A DNA stretch of 64,000 bases from Mycobacterium colombiense (GTDB taxonomy: Bacteria; Actinomycetota; Actinomycetes; Mycobacteriales; Mycobacteriaceae), in NCBI RefSeq assembly GCF_001665835.1, contig NZ_LZSX01000085.1, forward strand, positions 1 to 64,000, written 5' to 3'. A model generated the notes under the pieces. The model did not search any database and was not told where the DNA came from. It saw nothing but the letters and a program-made list of their open reading frames with translations. This document shows positions 45,645-58,460 of the stretch, piece by piece. The position numbers were made by a program, and so were the translations under genes. Position 1 is the stretch's first letter. Every line of letters starts with the position of its first letter.

Positions 45645-47804
45645 CTAGACGGTGGCGTTCAGCCGGGCGGCCGCGGATTCCGGCATGGGTTCGTAGCGGG
45701 CGAACGAACGGGTGAACGAGGCGGCGCCGTGCGCCAGGGACCGCAGGTCGATCGCGTAGCGGGTCAGCTCCACCTGCGGTACCTCGGCCTTGACCACGGT
45801 GCGCTCGTGGCCCGCGGTGTCGGAACCGAGCACCCGGCCGCGCCGGCTGGACAGGTCACCCATCACCGCACCGACGAAATGGTCGGGCACCAGCACCGAG
45901 ATCTCGTCGATGGGCTCGAGCAGCGCTACCTTGGTCGCCGCGGCGGCCTCGCGCAGCGCCAGCGAGCCCGCCATCTGGAACGCGAAGTCCGACGAGTCGA
46001 CGCTGTGCGCCTTGCCGTCGAGCAGGGTGACGCGGATGTCGACCACCGGATAGCCCGCATGCACGCCCTTCTCCATCTGCGCCCGAACGCCCTTCTCCAC
46101 GCTCGGAATGAACTGCCGCGGCACCGCTCCGCCGACCACCTTGTCGACGAATTCGAACCCGGAGCCTTCCGGCAGGGGCTCCACCTCGATGTCGCACACC
46201 GCGTACTGGCCGTGCCCGCCGGACTGCTTGACGTGGCGGCCGTGGCCTTTTGCCTTGCCGCCGAACGTTTCTCGCAGCGGGACCCGCAGCTCCACGGTGT
46301 CGACGGTGACGCCGTACCGATTGGCCAGCGCGTCGAGCACGACGCCCGCGTGCGACTCGCCCATGCACCACAGCACGACCTGGTGGGTTTCGGGATTCTG
46401 CTCGATCCGCAGCGTCGGATCCTCGGCGGCCAGCCGTCCCAGTCCGACCGACAGCTTGTCCTCGTCGGTCTTGGCGTGCGCCGCAATCGCGACCGGCAGC
46501 AGCGGCTCGGGCATGGTCCACGGCTTCAACACCAACGGCTCCGACTTGTCCGAAAGCGTGTCACCGGTTTCGGCGCGGCTCAGTTTGCCGATCGCGCAGA
46601 TGTCACCCGCCACCACGGCCGTCGCCGGGCGCTGCTGCTTGCCCAGCGGGAAGGACAGCACCCCGATGCGCTCGTCCTCGTCGTGGTCGGGGTGCGCGTG
46701 GCCATCGCCGTTGGGCGTGCCGAAGAACGACGCAAAATGGCCCGACACATGAACCGTCGCGTCGGGCCTGATGGTGCCGGAGAACACCCGGACAAGGCTG
46801 ACCCTGCCCACGTACGGGTCCGACGTCGTCTTCACCACCTCCGCGAGCAACGGTGCGTCCGCGGCACACTTCAGGCTGGCGTGCGGCGCACCGACCTGTG
46901 TGAAGACCTCGGGCAGTGGGTGTTCCATCGGTGACGGGAAGCCGCGCGTCGCGACCTCCAGCAATTCCAGGGTGCCGACGCCGCTGCTGCTGCAGACCGG
47001 GATCACTGGAAAGAACGACCCCCGGGCGACGGCGCGCTCCAGGTCCTGAATGAGCACGGATTCGTCGATGGCCTCGCCCCCGAGATAGCGCTCCATCAGG
47101 GACTCGTCCTCGGATTCCTCGATGATTCCCTCGATCAGGGCGCCGCGCGCCTCCTCGATCTGCTCGGCGTCGGAGGGATTCGGTGGCTGCACGGTGCGCT
47201 TGCCGTCGGTGTATTCGTAACGGGTCTGCGACAGCAGTCCGATCAGGCCGTGGCAGGACGGCAGGTCGGTGGGCAGGTAGAGCGGTAACACCTTGTCGCC
47301 GAACGCATTCTGCGCGGCGGCCAGCGCGTCGGAGTAATTCGCGCGGGTGTGGTCGAGCTTGGTGATCACCACGGCGCGGGGCATGCCGACCTGGTTGCAT
47401 TCCTGCCACAGCGATTTGGTGGGCTCGTCGACGCCCTCATTGGCCGCGATGACGAACAGCGCGCAATCCGCGGCGCGCAGCCCGGCCCGCAACTCGCCGA
47501 CGAAGTCGGCGTATCCGGGGGTGTCGACCAGGTTCACCTTGACGCCGTCGTGCGACAGGGACGCCACGGCGACGCCCACCGACCGCTGTTGGCGGATCTC
47601 GGCATCGTCGTAGTCGCAGACTGTGCTGCCGTCGGCGACCGAGCCGCTCCGGGTGAGCACACCGGCGGCGACCAACAGGGCTTCTACGAGTGTGGTTTTG
47701 CCGCCACCCGACGGCCCCACCAGCACGACGTTGCGAATTTCGTCCGGACCGTTGGCGGTAGGAGCGCTGCCCGCTCCTTGGGAACTAGTTGTCCTGTCGG
47801 CCAT
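45645..47804 (-). CDS. fusA2: Elongation factor G-like protein FusA2
   Basis: A 719-residue translational GTPase. It has the P-loop GPSGGGKTTL near residue 30, VDTPGYADF (G3) near 105, and TKLD (G4) near 160, with the EF-G-like domains II-V following (VVGGAVPRQFIPSVEKG, SSRRGRVLG). The variant P-loop and long acidic stretches separate it from canonical FusA. The ATG at 47804 has GGAGGAAAGGTC upstream. It matches M. tuberculosis FusA2 (Rv0120c, 714). Its cellular role is not established. Confidence 0.92.
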   Translation of the reverse strand: MADRTTSSQGAGSAPTANGPDEIRNVVLVGPSGGGKTTLVEALLVAAGVLTRSGSVADGSTVCDYDDAEIRQQRSVGVAVASLSHDGVKVNLVDTPGYADFVGELRAGLRAADCALFVIAANEGVDEPTKSLWQECNQVGMPRAVVITKLDHTRANYSDALAAAQNAFGDKVLPLYLPTDLPSCHGLIGLLSQTRYEYTDGKRTVQPPNPSDAEQIEEARGALIEGIIEESEDESLMERYLGGEAIDESVLIQDLERAVARGSFFPVIPVCSSSGVGTLELLEVATRGFPSPMEHPLPEVFTQVGAPHASLKCAADAPLLAEVVKTTSDPYVGRVSLVRVFSGTIRPDATVHVSGHFASFFGTPNGDGHAHPDHDEDERIGVLSFPLGKQQRPATAVVAGDICAIGKLSRAETGDTLSDKSEPLVLKPWTMPEPLLPVAIAAHAKTDEDKLSVGLGRLAAEDPTLRIEQNPETHQVVLWCMGESHAGVVLDALANRYGVTVDTVELRVPLRETFGGKAKGHGRHVKQSGGHGQYAVCDIEVEPLPEGSGFEFVDKVVGGAVPRQFIPSVEKGVRAQMEKGVHAGYPVVDIRVTLLDGKAHSVDSSDFAFQMAGSLALREAAAATKVALLEPIDEISVLVPDHFVGAVMGDLSSRRGRVLGSDTAGHERTVVKAEVPQVELTRYAIDLRSLAHGAASFTRSFARYEPMPESAAARLNATV

Positions 47805-47947
47805 GACCTTTCCTCCAGGTTGCCCAGGGCGCGCCGTTGCTGACCTAGCAAGCACCTATCTAGCTACCATTCACCCAACTTCGGTTGACCACAAGACCGT
47901 CGGGACAGATCAGGAGCGCGGGGCGCGCTGCGGCTTTCGGGCGCCGC

Positions 47948-48367
47948 TCAGTAGTGCCAGCTGGACCAACGCTGCACCGCGACCTCGATCACCGGTCCGT
48001 CGTCCAGCGAAACCAATTGGTATTGAGGGTATTTCGCGCGCAGCAGGCGGCGGCCGAGATCAACGGCGTCGCCGTCGGTGTGGACGGTGGCCAGACCGTC
48101 GGCGCGCACCCACCACAGCTGGGTCCAATCCTCGGCGTAGTGATCGACGAGCAGGCTCACCCGCGGGTTGTCGTCGATGTTGGCCAGACGGCGCAGCCGC
48201 CGCGTCGTTTTCGGTTTCGCGTCGACGGCCGTGTAGACCACGTCGCCGGTGTCGGCGGCGACCGCGAAGACCACCGGCACCAGGTGGGGCAGGCCACCGG
48301 GCGCGACCGTGGCCAGCCGAGCTACCGGCGACCGGGTGAAGCTGGCCTTGGGGTCGAATTCGCCCAC
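47948..48367 (-). CDS. PPOX-class F420-dependent oxidoreductase (Rv0121c-like)
   Basis: A 139-residue split-barrel flavin/F420 protein. [20 protein letters not shown] and [38 protein letters not shown] are typical of the small Rv0121c-like pyridoxamine-oxidase-fold family. It lies upstream of fusA2 on the same strand with a gap of 143 bp, as in M. tuberculosis. The substrate is unknown. Confidence 0.88.
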   Translation of the reverse strand: MGEFDPKASFTRSPVARLATVAPGGLPHLVPVVFAVAADTGDVVYTAVDAKPKTTRRLRRLANIDDNPRVSLLVDHYAEDWTQLWWVRADGLATVHTDGDAVDLGRRLLRAKYPQYQLVSLDDGPVIEVAVQRWSSWHY

Positions 48368-48540
48368 CGGGTCAGCTTAGAACGAGCGGCAAATAGGGAC
48401 GGGAAGCCGACGAGGCTCGCCAGACCTGACACATGCCGTGCATAGCTACCTGCATTACGGTTATATACACACAAATGTGCCGCCAAGATCCTGAGGCCGG
48501 GACAGTTTGTTCTTTACCGCGAAGCAGGAGGGTGACACCG

Positions 48541-49623
48541 ATGAGCAAATCGCAGCACCGCCCGGTCTTGTGGTCATGGTTGGTCAGCGTGCTGACCGTG
48601 GTTGGACTGGGCGTCGGCCTGGGGTCCGGGGTGGGCCTCGCGCCGGCGTCGGCGGCGCCGTCGAATTTTGCGCTGGACCGGTTCACCGACCGTCCCCAGG
48701 CGCCGCTCGACCCGTCGGCGATGGTCGGCCAGGTCGGGCCGCAGGTGGTCAACATCGACACCAAATTCGGCTACAACAACGCGGTCGGCGCCGGAACCGG
48801 CATCGTGATCGATCCCAACGGCGTCGTGTTGACCAACAACCACGTGATCTCCGGCGCCACCGACATCAGCGCATTCGACGTCGGCAACGGGCAGACCTAC
48901 GCCGTTGACGTGGTCGGCTACGACCGCACGCAGGACATCGCGGTGCTGCAACTGCGCGGTGCGGCCGGCCTTCCCACCGTCGCGATCGGCGGCGAGGCCA
49001 CGATAGGCGAGCCCATCGTCGCGCTCGGCAACGTCAACGGCCAGGGCGGCACGCCCAACGCGGTGACGGGCAAGGTCGTCGCGCTCAACCAGAGCGTCTC
49101 GGCGACCGACACGCTGACCGGCGCACAGGAGAGCCTGGGCGGTCTGATCCAGGCGGACGCCCCGATCAAGCCGGGCGACTCAGGCGGGCCGATGGTGAAC
49201 AACGCCGGCCAGGTGATCGGCGTGGACACCGCCGCCACCGACAGCTACAAGATGTCGGGCGGGCAGGGCTTCGCCATCCCGATCGGGCGCGCGATGGGGG
49301 TTGCCGGACAGATCCGCTCGGGCGCCGGCTCGAACACGGTGCACATCGGTCCGACGGCCTTCCTCGGCCTGGGTGTGATGGACAACAACGGCACGGGTGC
49401 GCGGGTGCAACGGGTGGTCAACACCGGTCCCGCCGGCGCCGCCGGGATCGCGCCCGGTGACCTCATCACCGGTGTCGACAACGTCGCGATCACCGGCGCG
49501 ACGTCCATGACCGAGGTGCTCGTCCCGCACCACCCCGGGGACACCATCGCGGTGCATTTCCGGTCCAACGACGGTGGCGACCGCATCGCCAACATCACCC
49601 TGGCGGAAGGACCGCCGGCCTGA
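48541..49623 (+). CDS. pepA: Secreted HtrA-like serine protease PepA
   Basis: A 360-residue protein. A signal peptide (WLVSVLTVVGLGVGLGSGVGLAPASAAP) precedes a trypsin-like domain with the triad His in NNHVI, Asp in TQDIAVL and Ser in GDSGGP. A C-terminal PDZ domain (about 270-355, GAAGIAPGDLITGVDN) follows. The ATG at 48541 follows GGAGGGTGACACC. Position and layout match M. tuberculosis PepA (Rv0125, Mtb32A), an exported antigen. Confidence 0.93.
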   Translation: MSKSQHRPVLWSWLVSVLTVVGLGVGLGSGVGLAPASAAPSNFALDRFTDRPQAPLDPSAMVGQVGPQVVNIDTKFGYNNAVGAGTGIVIDPNGVVLTNNHVISGATDISAFDVGNGQTYAVDVVGYDRTQDIAVLQLRGAAGLPTVAIGGEATIGEPIVALGNVNGQGGTPNAVTGKVVALNQSVSATDTLTGAQESLGGLIQADAPIKPGDSGGPMVNNAGQVIGVDTAATDSYKMSGGQGFAIPIGRAMGVAGQIRSGAGSNTVHIGPTAFLGLGVMDNNGTGARVQRVVNTGPAGAAGIAPGDLITGVDNVAITGATSMTEVLVPHHPGDTIAVHFRSNDGGDRIANITLAEGPPA

Positions 49624-49744
49624 TATCCGCGCCGACGGGACGCGACCGGTGGCGAATTCGTTTGCTGGCGGGCGTGTTTCGTCGTAAACGTGGGGGTGTG
49701 ATTCCGAAAGTCGCGCCCAGGGTACCCGTGGCATCGTGGATTTG

Positions 49745-51517
<1,773 letters not shown>

Positions 51518-51572
51518 TTTCCACCCGTGCCGCCACGATGCGCAGCGGAGCCGATGATGAGGAGTGGCGCTT

Positions 51573-52922
51573 ATGACACAGCCGGCCAAGCTGCCCTGGT
51601 CTGAGTGGCTTCCACAGCAACGCTGGTACGCCGGGCGCAACCGCGAACTGACCGGCGCGGAGGCAAGCGAGGTCGTCCCGCTCGACGACGGCCTCGACCT
51701 GGTGCTCGTTGACGCCGACTACGCCGACGGTTCCCGGCACCAATACCAGGTGATCGTGCGGTGGGACGCCGCACCGGTCTCCGAGTACAGCAGCGTCGCG
51801 ACCATCGGCGCCGCCGACGACCGGACCGCCTTCGACGCGATGTATGACGCCCAAGCGCCGCAATTTCTGCTCTCGCTGATCGACTCGTCCGCCTCGCGCA
51901 GCAGCGCGTCGGGCACCGAGGTGAAATTCGCCAAGGAACCGGATGCGGTGCTGCCGTTGGAGGCGATGCCGCACGTATCGGATGCCGAGCAATCCAATAC
52001 CAGCGTCATCTTCGATCGAGACGCCATCTTCAAGGTCTTCCGTCGGGTCAGCAGCGGCATCAACCCCGACATCGAGCTGAACCGCGCGCTCGCCCGGGCC
52101 GGCAACCCGCACGTCGCGCGGCTGTTGGGGACCTACGAGATGACGGGTTCGGACGGCAGCGCCGACACAGCCTGCCCGCTGGGCATGGTGACCGAATTCG
52201 CCGCCAACTCCGCTGAAGGCTGGGCGATGGCCACCGCCAGCGTCCGTGACCTGTTCGCCGAGGGCGACCTGTACGCGTACGAGGTCGGCGGCGACTTCGC
52301 CGGTGAGTCCTACCGCCTGGGCGAGGCGGTGGCGTCGGTGCACGCCACCCTGGCCGAAACCCTCGGAACCGCGCAGGCCGCCTTCCCGGTGGACAACGTG
52401 CTCTCGCGGCTGTCCGCGACCGTGGCCCTGGTTCCCGAGCTCGAGGAGCACGCGGCGACGATAGAGGAGCGCTTCCAGAAGCTGGTCACCGACCAGATCA
52501 CCGTGCAGCGCATCCACGGCGATCTGCACCTGGGCCAGGTGCTGCGCACGCCGGAGCGCTGGCTGCTCATCGATTTCGAGGGCGAACCGGGACAGCCGCT
52601 CGACGAGCGCCGCGCACCCGATTCACCGTTGCGCGACGTGGCCGGCGTGCTGCGGTCGTTCGAGTACGCCGCGTACGGGCCGCTGGTGGACCAGGGGGCC
52701 GACAAGCAATTGGCGGCGCGCGCCCGCGAGTGGGTCGAGCGCAACCGGACGGCGTTCTGCGACGGCTACGCGGCCGCCTCCGGGGTCGATCCGCGCGACT
52801 CGGCGCAGCTACTGGCCGCCTACGAGCTGGACAAGGCCGTCTACGAGGCCGGCTACGAGGCGCGCCACCGGCCGGGCTGGCTGCCGATTCCGCTGCGCTC
52901 CATCGCTCGTCTGTCGGGCTAG
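51573..52922 (+). CDS. mak: Maltokinase
   Basis: A 449-residue kinase that phosphorylates maltose to maltose-1-phosphate for GlgE. The N-terminal cap ([24 protein letters not shown]) is followed by the eukaryotic-kinase-like catalytic core with [13 protein letters not shown] near residue 315 and [16 protein letters not shown] after it, as in M. tuberculosis Mak (Rv0127). The ATG at 51573 follows GAGGAGTGG. Its pairing with treS fits the known TreS-Mak complex. Confidence 0.94.
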   Translation: MTQPAKLPWSEWLPQQRWYAGRNRELTGAEASEVVPLDDGLDLVLVDADYADGSRHQYQVIVRWDAAPVSEYSSVATIGAADDRTAFDAMYDAQAPQFLLSLIDSSASRSSASGTEVKFAKEPDAVLPLEAMPHVSDAEQSNTSVIFDRDAIFKVFRRVSSGINPDIELNRALARAGNPHVARLLGTYEMTGSDGSADTACPLGMVTEFAANSAEGWAMATASVRDLFAEGDLYAYEVGGDFAGESYRLGEAVASVHATLAETLGTAQAAFPVDNVLSRLSATVALVPELEEHAATIEERFQKLVTDQITVQRIHGDLHLGQVLRTPERWLLIDFEGEPGQPLDERRAPDSPLRDVAGVLRSFEYAAYGPLVDQGADKQLAARAREWVERNRTAFCDGYAAASGVDPRDSAQLLAAYELDKAVYEAGYEARHRPGWLPIPLRSIARLSG

Positions 52923-52962
52923 CTTCGCGTCCGCTGCGCGCGCCGCGGCCGTCTGGAAGCAT

Positions 52963-53655
52963 GTGCGTGTGCTGAGGGACATATACAACAGCGAGTCGCG
53001 GTTGTCGTGGGTGCTGGCGGCGCTCGCGGGTGTGCTGGGGGCCACCGCCTTCACCCACTCCGCCGGCTACTTCGTGACCTTCATGACCGGCAACGCCCAG
53101 CGCGCGGTGCTCGGGTATTTCCGCGGCGACGTGCTGCTATCGGCCACGGCGGGGGTGTTGATCGTCTGCTTCGTCGCGGGCGTGGTGGTTGCCTCGGTCT
53201 GCCGGCGGCATTTCTGGGTGGCGCATCCGCACGGCCCGACGGTGCTGACGACATTCAGCCTGGCGGCGGCCACGGTGGCCGACGTCGTCGACGAGGGCTG
53301 GGAAGAGAATCTGCTGGACTTCGCGCCAATCATGTTGGTGGCCTTCGGGATTGGCGCGTTGAACACGTCGTTCGTCAAGGACGGCGAGGTGTCGGTCCCC
53401 TTGAGCTACGTGACCGGCACGCTGGTGAAGATGGGCCAGGGGATCGAGCGTCACATCGCCGGCGGATCCGCGGCGGACTGGCTGGGCTACTTTCTGCTGT
53501 TCGCCAGCTTCTCGGTGGGCGCGACGGTGGGCGGTTTCATCAGCACGCTGGTCAACGGGACGTGGATGCTGGTGGTGGCCACCGCCGGGTGCGCACTGAC
53601 CACCGGCTACACGTATTTCCACTCCGATCGCCGGGCCCTGCTCGACGAGGCGTGA
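52963..53655 (+). CDS. DUF1275 (YoaK-like) membrane protein
   Basis: A 230-residue integral membrane protein with about six helices. The pattern GYFVTFMTGNAQRAVLG near residue 45 and PLSYVTGTLVKMGQGIE near 150 is diagnostic of the DUF1275/YoaK family. Function is unknown. GTG starts at 52963 and 52969 are equally possible. It sits where Rv0128 lies in M. tuberculosis; I did not verify orthology. It converges on fbpC. Confidence 0.85.
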   Translation: MRVLRDIYNSESRLSWVLAALAGVLGATAFTHSAGYFVTFMTGNAQRAVLGYFRGDVLLSATAGVLIVCFVAGVVVASVCRRHFWVAHPHGPTVLTTFSLAAATVADVVDEGWEENLLDFAPIMLVAFGIGALNTSFVKDGEVSVPLSYVTGTLVKMGQGIERHIAGGSAADWLGYFLLFASFSVGATVGGFISTLVNGTWMLVVATAGCALTTGYTYFHSDRRALLDEA

Positions 53656-53660
53656 AAAAG

Positions 53661-53702
53661 AGCATCGGCAGTAGCGCTGACCGGTGCGCTACTGCCGATG
53701 CT
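53661..53702 (-). terminator. Intrinsic terminator of fbpC
   Basis: AGCATCGGCAGTAGCGC and its exact complement form a 17-bp perfect stem with an 8-nt loop between the convergent DUF1275 and fbpC stops. Read from the minus strand the stem is followed by CTTTTTC, a true T-run. This is a canonical Rho-independent terminator for fbpC and may also stop the opposite transcript. Confidence 0.88.
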
Positions 53703-53712
53703 GGCTTGGGCC

Positions 53713-54744
<1,032 letters not shown>

Positions 54745-54855
54745 CTACCCATCCCAACTTTCATCTGCCGCATGGTGCGGTCGAATCTGTTCTCGGGCAG
54801 TGAAACACAGCGAGAGGGTCGAATTCGGTTGTCGCGGCCGGGATGTCAGATCGCG

Positions 54856-54865
54856 GTTAGCTAAC
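54856..54865. repeat. 10-bp palindrome upstream of fbpC
   Basis: GTTAGCTAAC is a perfect palindrome 118 bp upstream of the fbpC start. It may be an operator; nothing else supports this. Confidence 0.3.
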
Positions 54866-54940
54866 GATTGGGCCTCGCCCAGAAATCGTCACGGTCGGAT
54901 CACGATCGGCTGTCGGAACGATACGCCCGTCTTGCGATGT

Positions 54941-54958
54941 GGTAGCGCATGCGCTACC
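54941..54958. promoter_or_regulatory. Perfect 18-bp palindrome after the ABC permease gene
   Basis: GGTAGCGCATGCGCTACC is a perfect palindrome, 15 bp beyond the permease stop and 203 bp upstream of fbpC. Read as RNA it gives a 7-bp stem with a 4-nt loop and no T-run. It could be a terminator of the transporter operon or a dimeric repressor site. Confidence 0.5.
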
Positions 54959-54972
54959 GCGTCGGCGACGTA

Positions 54973-55791
54973 TCAGGCGACCAGGCGGCGCAAAAGCGTT
55001 GATGCCGTGACGATTCCGAGCACAGCGGCCACCACCAGCACCACGATGTCCGCGGGGTTGAAGGGCGTGCCGATCAGCAGCGCCCGCAGCGCGTTCACCT
55101 CGTAACTGAGTGGGTTGACCTTGCTCAGCACGTGCAGCCAAGCGGGCATGACGTCGACCGGGTACAGCGCGTTGGACGCGAAGAACAGCGGCATGGTGAT
55201 CGCCTGGCCGATGCCCATCAGGCGGTCGCGGCTGCGCACCAGGCCGGCCAGCGTCATCGACAGGCAGGCGAAGAACGCGGCGCCGAGCATGACGATGGCC
55301 ATCGCCGCCACGATCCGCAGCGGATTGACAGTCAGGCCGACACCCATCACGTACGCCAGTGCGAGCACCCCGACCACCTGGGCCACCGAACGGACCCCGG
55401 CGGCAAACGCCTTGCCGGTGATCAGCGCCGACGCCGGAGCCGGCGTCACCATGAGTTTGGCCAGCACGCCGGCGTCCCGGTCCCAAATGATCTGTATCCC
55501 ATAGAAAATGGAGATGAACAGTGCCGACTGGGCGATGATCCCCGGCGCCAGAAACGCCAGATACGACACCGACCCGGTGGGGATGACATGGAGATGGCTG
55601 AACGTGGTCCCGAAGATCAACAGCCACAGCGCGGGCTGCACCATCCGGGTGACCAGCTCCGTGCGGTCGTGTTGCAGCTTCTGCAGTTCGACGATCGCGA
55701 ACGCTCCGATGCGACTGGACAGCGCGCCGACTCGTTGCCAGCCGCGCGGGGCGCGAATCAGGGTGCCCGCCACGGCGCTATCAGCCGACAC
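54973..55791 (-). CDS. ABC-2 type transporter permease (DrrB-like)
   Basis: A 272-residue permease with about six helices. PALWLLIFGTTFSHL, YLAFLAPGIIAQSALF and the ABC-2 signature LSMTLAGLVRSRDRLMGIGQAITMPLFFASNALYPVDVMP are typical of drug/lipid exporters of the DrrB kind. The GTG at 55791 has AAGGTGG upstream and overlaps the ATPase stop by 11 bp, so I prefer it to a longer frame. The ATPase and a MarR regulator precede it in one operon. Confidence 0.87.
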   Translation of the reverse strand: MSADSAVAGTLIRAPRGWQRVGALSSRIGAFAIVELQKLQHDRTELVTRMVQPALWLLIFGTTFSHLHVIPTGSVSYLAFLAPGIIAQSALFISIFYGIQIIWDRDAGVLAKLMVTPAPASALITGKAFAAGVRSVAQVVGVLALAYVMGVGLTVNPLRIVAAMAIVMLGAAFFACLSMTLAGLVRSRDRLMGIGQAITMPLFFASNALYPVDVMPAWLHVLSKVNPLSYEVNALRALLIGTPFNPADIVVLVVAAVLGIVTASTLLRRLVA

Positions 55792-56611
55792 GGCGCGCCA
55801 CCTTTCTGCTGGAACGGATTTCGCGAATGGACCCGTTGGCTTCCGATGAATCTTCCTCGTCGTCCAGGCCGGATGCCGCGTAGTGGCGGAACACATCCTC
55901 GAGCGTGGCCGACGGCGACACGGTCGCCTTCAACCTGTCGGGGGTGCCGACGGCCCGCAGTTGACCGCGGTGCATCAGGGCGACCCGGTCGCACAGCGCG
56001 TCGGCCTCCTCCATGTAGTGGGTGGTCAGCAGCACGGTCATGCCGAACTGCGCCTGCATCTTTTGCACCTGCGCCCACACGCCGTCGCGCGCGATGGGAT
56101 CCAGGCCGACGGTTGGTTCGTCGAGCACCAGCAGCGAAGGGCGGTTGACCAGTGCCTGCGCCACCTCGAGGCGGCGCACCATGCCGCCGGAGTAGGACGA
56201 CGCCAGCCGGTCGGCCACGTCGATGAGATCCATCGCGACCAGCGCCTGATCGACGCGGTCGGCGCGCTCGTTGCGGGGCACTCCGTACAACCGCGCGAAC
56301 CACTGCACATTCTGCCGTCCGGTCAGTGCGGGCTCAATTGAAAGCTGTTGCGGCACATAGCCGATATTGCTTCTGATGTCGGTGGTCCGGCGACGCACGT
56401 CCATTCCGAAAACGCGCAGTTCGCCGTGCTGCACCGGAGTCAGCGTGGTCAGCATGCGCACCAGGGTCGTCTTCCCCGCGCCGTTGGGTCCCAGCAGGCC
56501 CATGGTTTCACCGGGCCGTACCTGCAGTGTCACGTCGTCGACGGCGGTGAACTGGCCATAGCGATAGGTCAGGTTGCGGCCGTCGACCGCCATCGGCAGC
56601 GATCCGCTCAT
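55781..56611 (-). CDS. ABC transporter ATP-binding protein (DrrA-like)
   Basis: A 276-residue ATPase. It has Walker A LGPNGAGKTTL near residue 45, Q-loop VPQQL, signature YSGGMVRRLEVAQALV near 145, Walker B LLVLDEPTVGLDP and the switch His in LTTHY. A DrrA-type C-terminal extension ends in the charged tail. The ATG at 56611 overlaps the MarR stop as ATGA. It powers the ABC-2 permease; the exported compound is unknown, but the MarR partner suggests a drug or lipophilic substrate. Confidence 0.92.
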   Translation of the reverse strand: MSGSLPMAVDGRNLTYRYGQFTAVDDVTLQVRPGETMGLLGPNGAGKTTLVRMLTTLTPVQHGELRVFGMDVRRRTTDIRSNIGYVPQQLSIEPALTGRQNVQWFARLYGVPRNERADRVDQALVAMDLIDVADRLASSYSGGMVRRLEVAQALVNRPSLLVLDEPTVGLDPIARDGVWAQVQKMQAQFGMTVLLTTHYMEEADALCDRVALMHRGQLRAVGTPDRLKATVSPSATLEDVFRHYAASGLDDEEDSSEANGSIREIRSSRKVARRVG

Positions 56612-57060
56612 GATCGCCGCTCTCGCAGTTTTCGGGTCATCGTGTCGAGGACCTCCAATCCTTTTGTCAAAGACTCGATTTGGCCGTCGTCGAGCTCGTC
56701 GATCACCTCGGACAGCAACGCCCGCCGGGTGGCGCGGGACGCGTCGACGACCTGCTGGGCGGGCTCGGCGAGCCGGAGTTGGCACACCCGGCGGTCGGTG
56801 TCGCCGGCCGTACGCAGCAGCAGGCCGCCGGATACCAGCTTGGTGACCAGCGTCGAGGCGGTGTTGGGCACCAGCCCGAGCTCGGCGGCCGCGGCGCTGA
56901 CCGAGATCCCCGGGCGGCGCCCGACCAGCCACAACAGCTCGGACTGCGACTCGGAAAGCCGCGACGAATCGAACCCACGGCCGGCCGACCTGCGGAGTTG
57001 CCGGCGAAACCTACCGACCACACCGAACAGCTCGCCTGCCACATCAGTGCGTGATTTCAT
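56608..57060 (-). CDS. MarR-family transcriptional regulator
   Basis: A 150-residue MarR protein. A leading helix (ELFGVVGRFRRQLRR) is followed by the winged helix (SESQSELLWLVGRRPGISVSAAAAELGLVPNTASTLVTKLVSGGLLLRT, residues 35-85), with the wing at DTDRRVCQLRL. The ATG at 57060 is chosen; a GTG two codons upstream is possible. ATGA overlap with the ABC ATPase gene makes it the likely self-regulating repressor of the exporter. Confidence 0.9.
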   Translation of the reverse strand: MKSRTDVAGELFGVVGRFRRQLRRSAGRGFDSSRLSESQSELLWLVGRRPGISVSAAAAELGLVPNTASTLVTKLVSGGLLLRTAGDTDRRVCQLRLAEPAQQVVDASRATRRALLSEVIDELDDGQIESLTKGLEVLDTMTRKLRERRS

Positions 57061-57112
57061 ATGCACCCATAATACCTCTGTAACCGAGCTATCTATGTGG
57101 GGAAGCTATGTG

Positions 57113-57135
57113 CCAGGTATGTACCCGTTACCTGG
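57113..57135. repeat. Inverted repeat over the phosphoesterase stop codon
   Basis: CCAGGTA and TACCTGG form a perfect 7-bp inverted repeat with a 9-bp spacer. The right arm overlaps the stop of the phosphoesterase gene; the left arm is 53 bp upstream of marR. It could be a terminator hairpin or a MarR operator. Confidence 0.4.
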
Positions 57136-57625
57136 GCAGACGATGCAGCTCGACGTCGGTCAACGCGCCGTCCTCGACGCGCGCGGTCATGTACGTACAG
57201 AACGGTTGGCGGCGGCGATCCGTCGGTGATCCGGGATTGAGCAAGCGCAATCCGGTTCCGGTGGTGGTGTCCCACGGGATGTGGCTGTGCCCGAACACGA
57301 GCACCTGGCTGTCGGGGTAGAGCCGCGACATCCGCGCGTCGCGTCCGGTCGCGGCGCCGGTCTCGTGCACGACGGTGAATCGCACCCCCGCCAGCGTCAC
57401 GTCCGCGCGTTCGGGCAGTCGCGCCCGCAGGGCCGGGCCGTCGTTGTTTCCCCAACAGCCCACCAGCCGGGCCGCCCGGCCCTCGAGCTCGTCGAGGAAC
57501 TCCGCCGCTATCCAGTCGCCGGCGTGCACGACGACGTCGGCCTCGGCCACCTCGTCCCAGATCGTGGCGGGCAGGTCGCGGGCGCGTTTGGGGATGTGGG
57601 TATCGGCAATCAGCAGCAGCCTCAC
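57128..57625 (-). CDS. YfcE/MJ0936-type metallophosphoesterase
   Basis: A 165-residue calcineurin-like phosphoesterase. The metal motifs are in order: ADTHIPK (DxH), HAGDW (GD), CWGNND (GN-D), and FGHSHIPW (GHxH near residue 115). Family members are small phosphodiesterases acting on cyclic nucleotides or artificial diesters in vitro; the natural substrate is unknown. It lies upstream of marR on the same strand, 67 bp away. Confidence 0.9.
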   Translation of the reverse strand: MRLLLIADTHIPKRARDLPATIWDEVAEADVVVHAGDWIAAEFLDELEGRAARLVGCWGNNDGPALRARLPERADVTLAGVRFTVVHETGAATGRDARMSRLYPDSQVLVFGHSHIPWDTTTGTGLRLLNPGSPTDRRRQPFCTYMTARVEDGALTDVELHRLPR

Positions 57626-57658
57626 AGCCCCATCTTGCGCCAGCGGGATTCGTTCATG

Positions 57659-58428
<770 letters not shown>

Positions 58429-58460
58429 GGGCCCGGGCGTTGAGGAAGGGGAGAGGGCAG

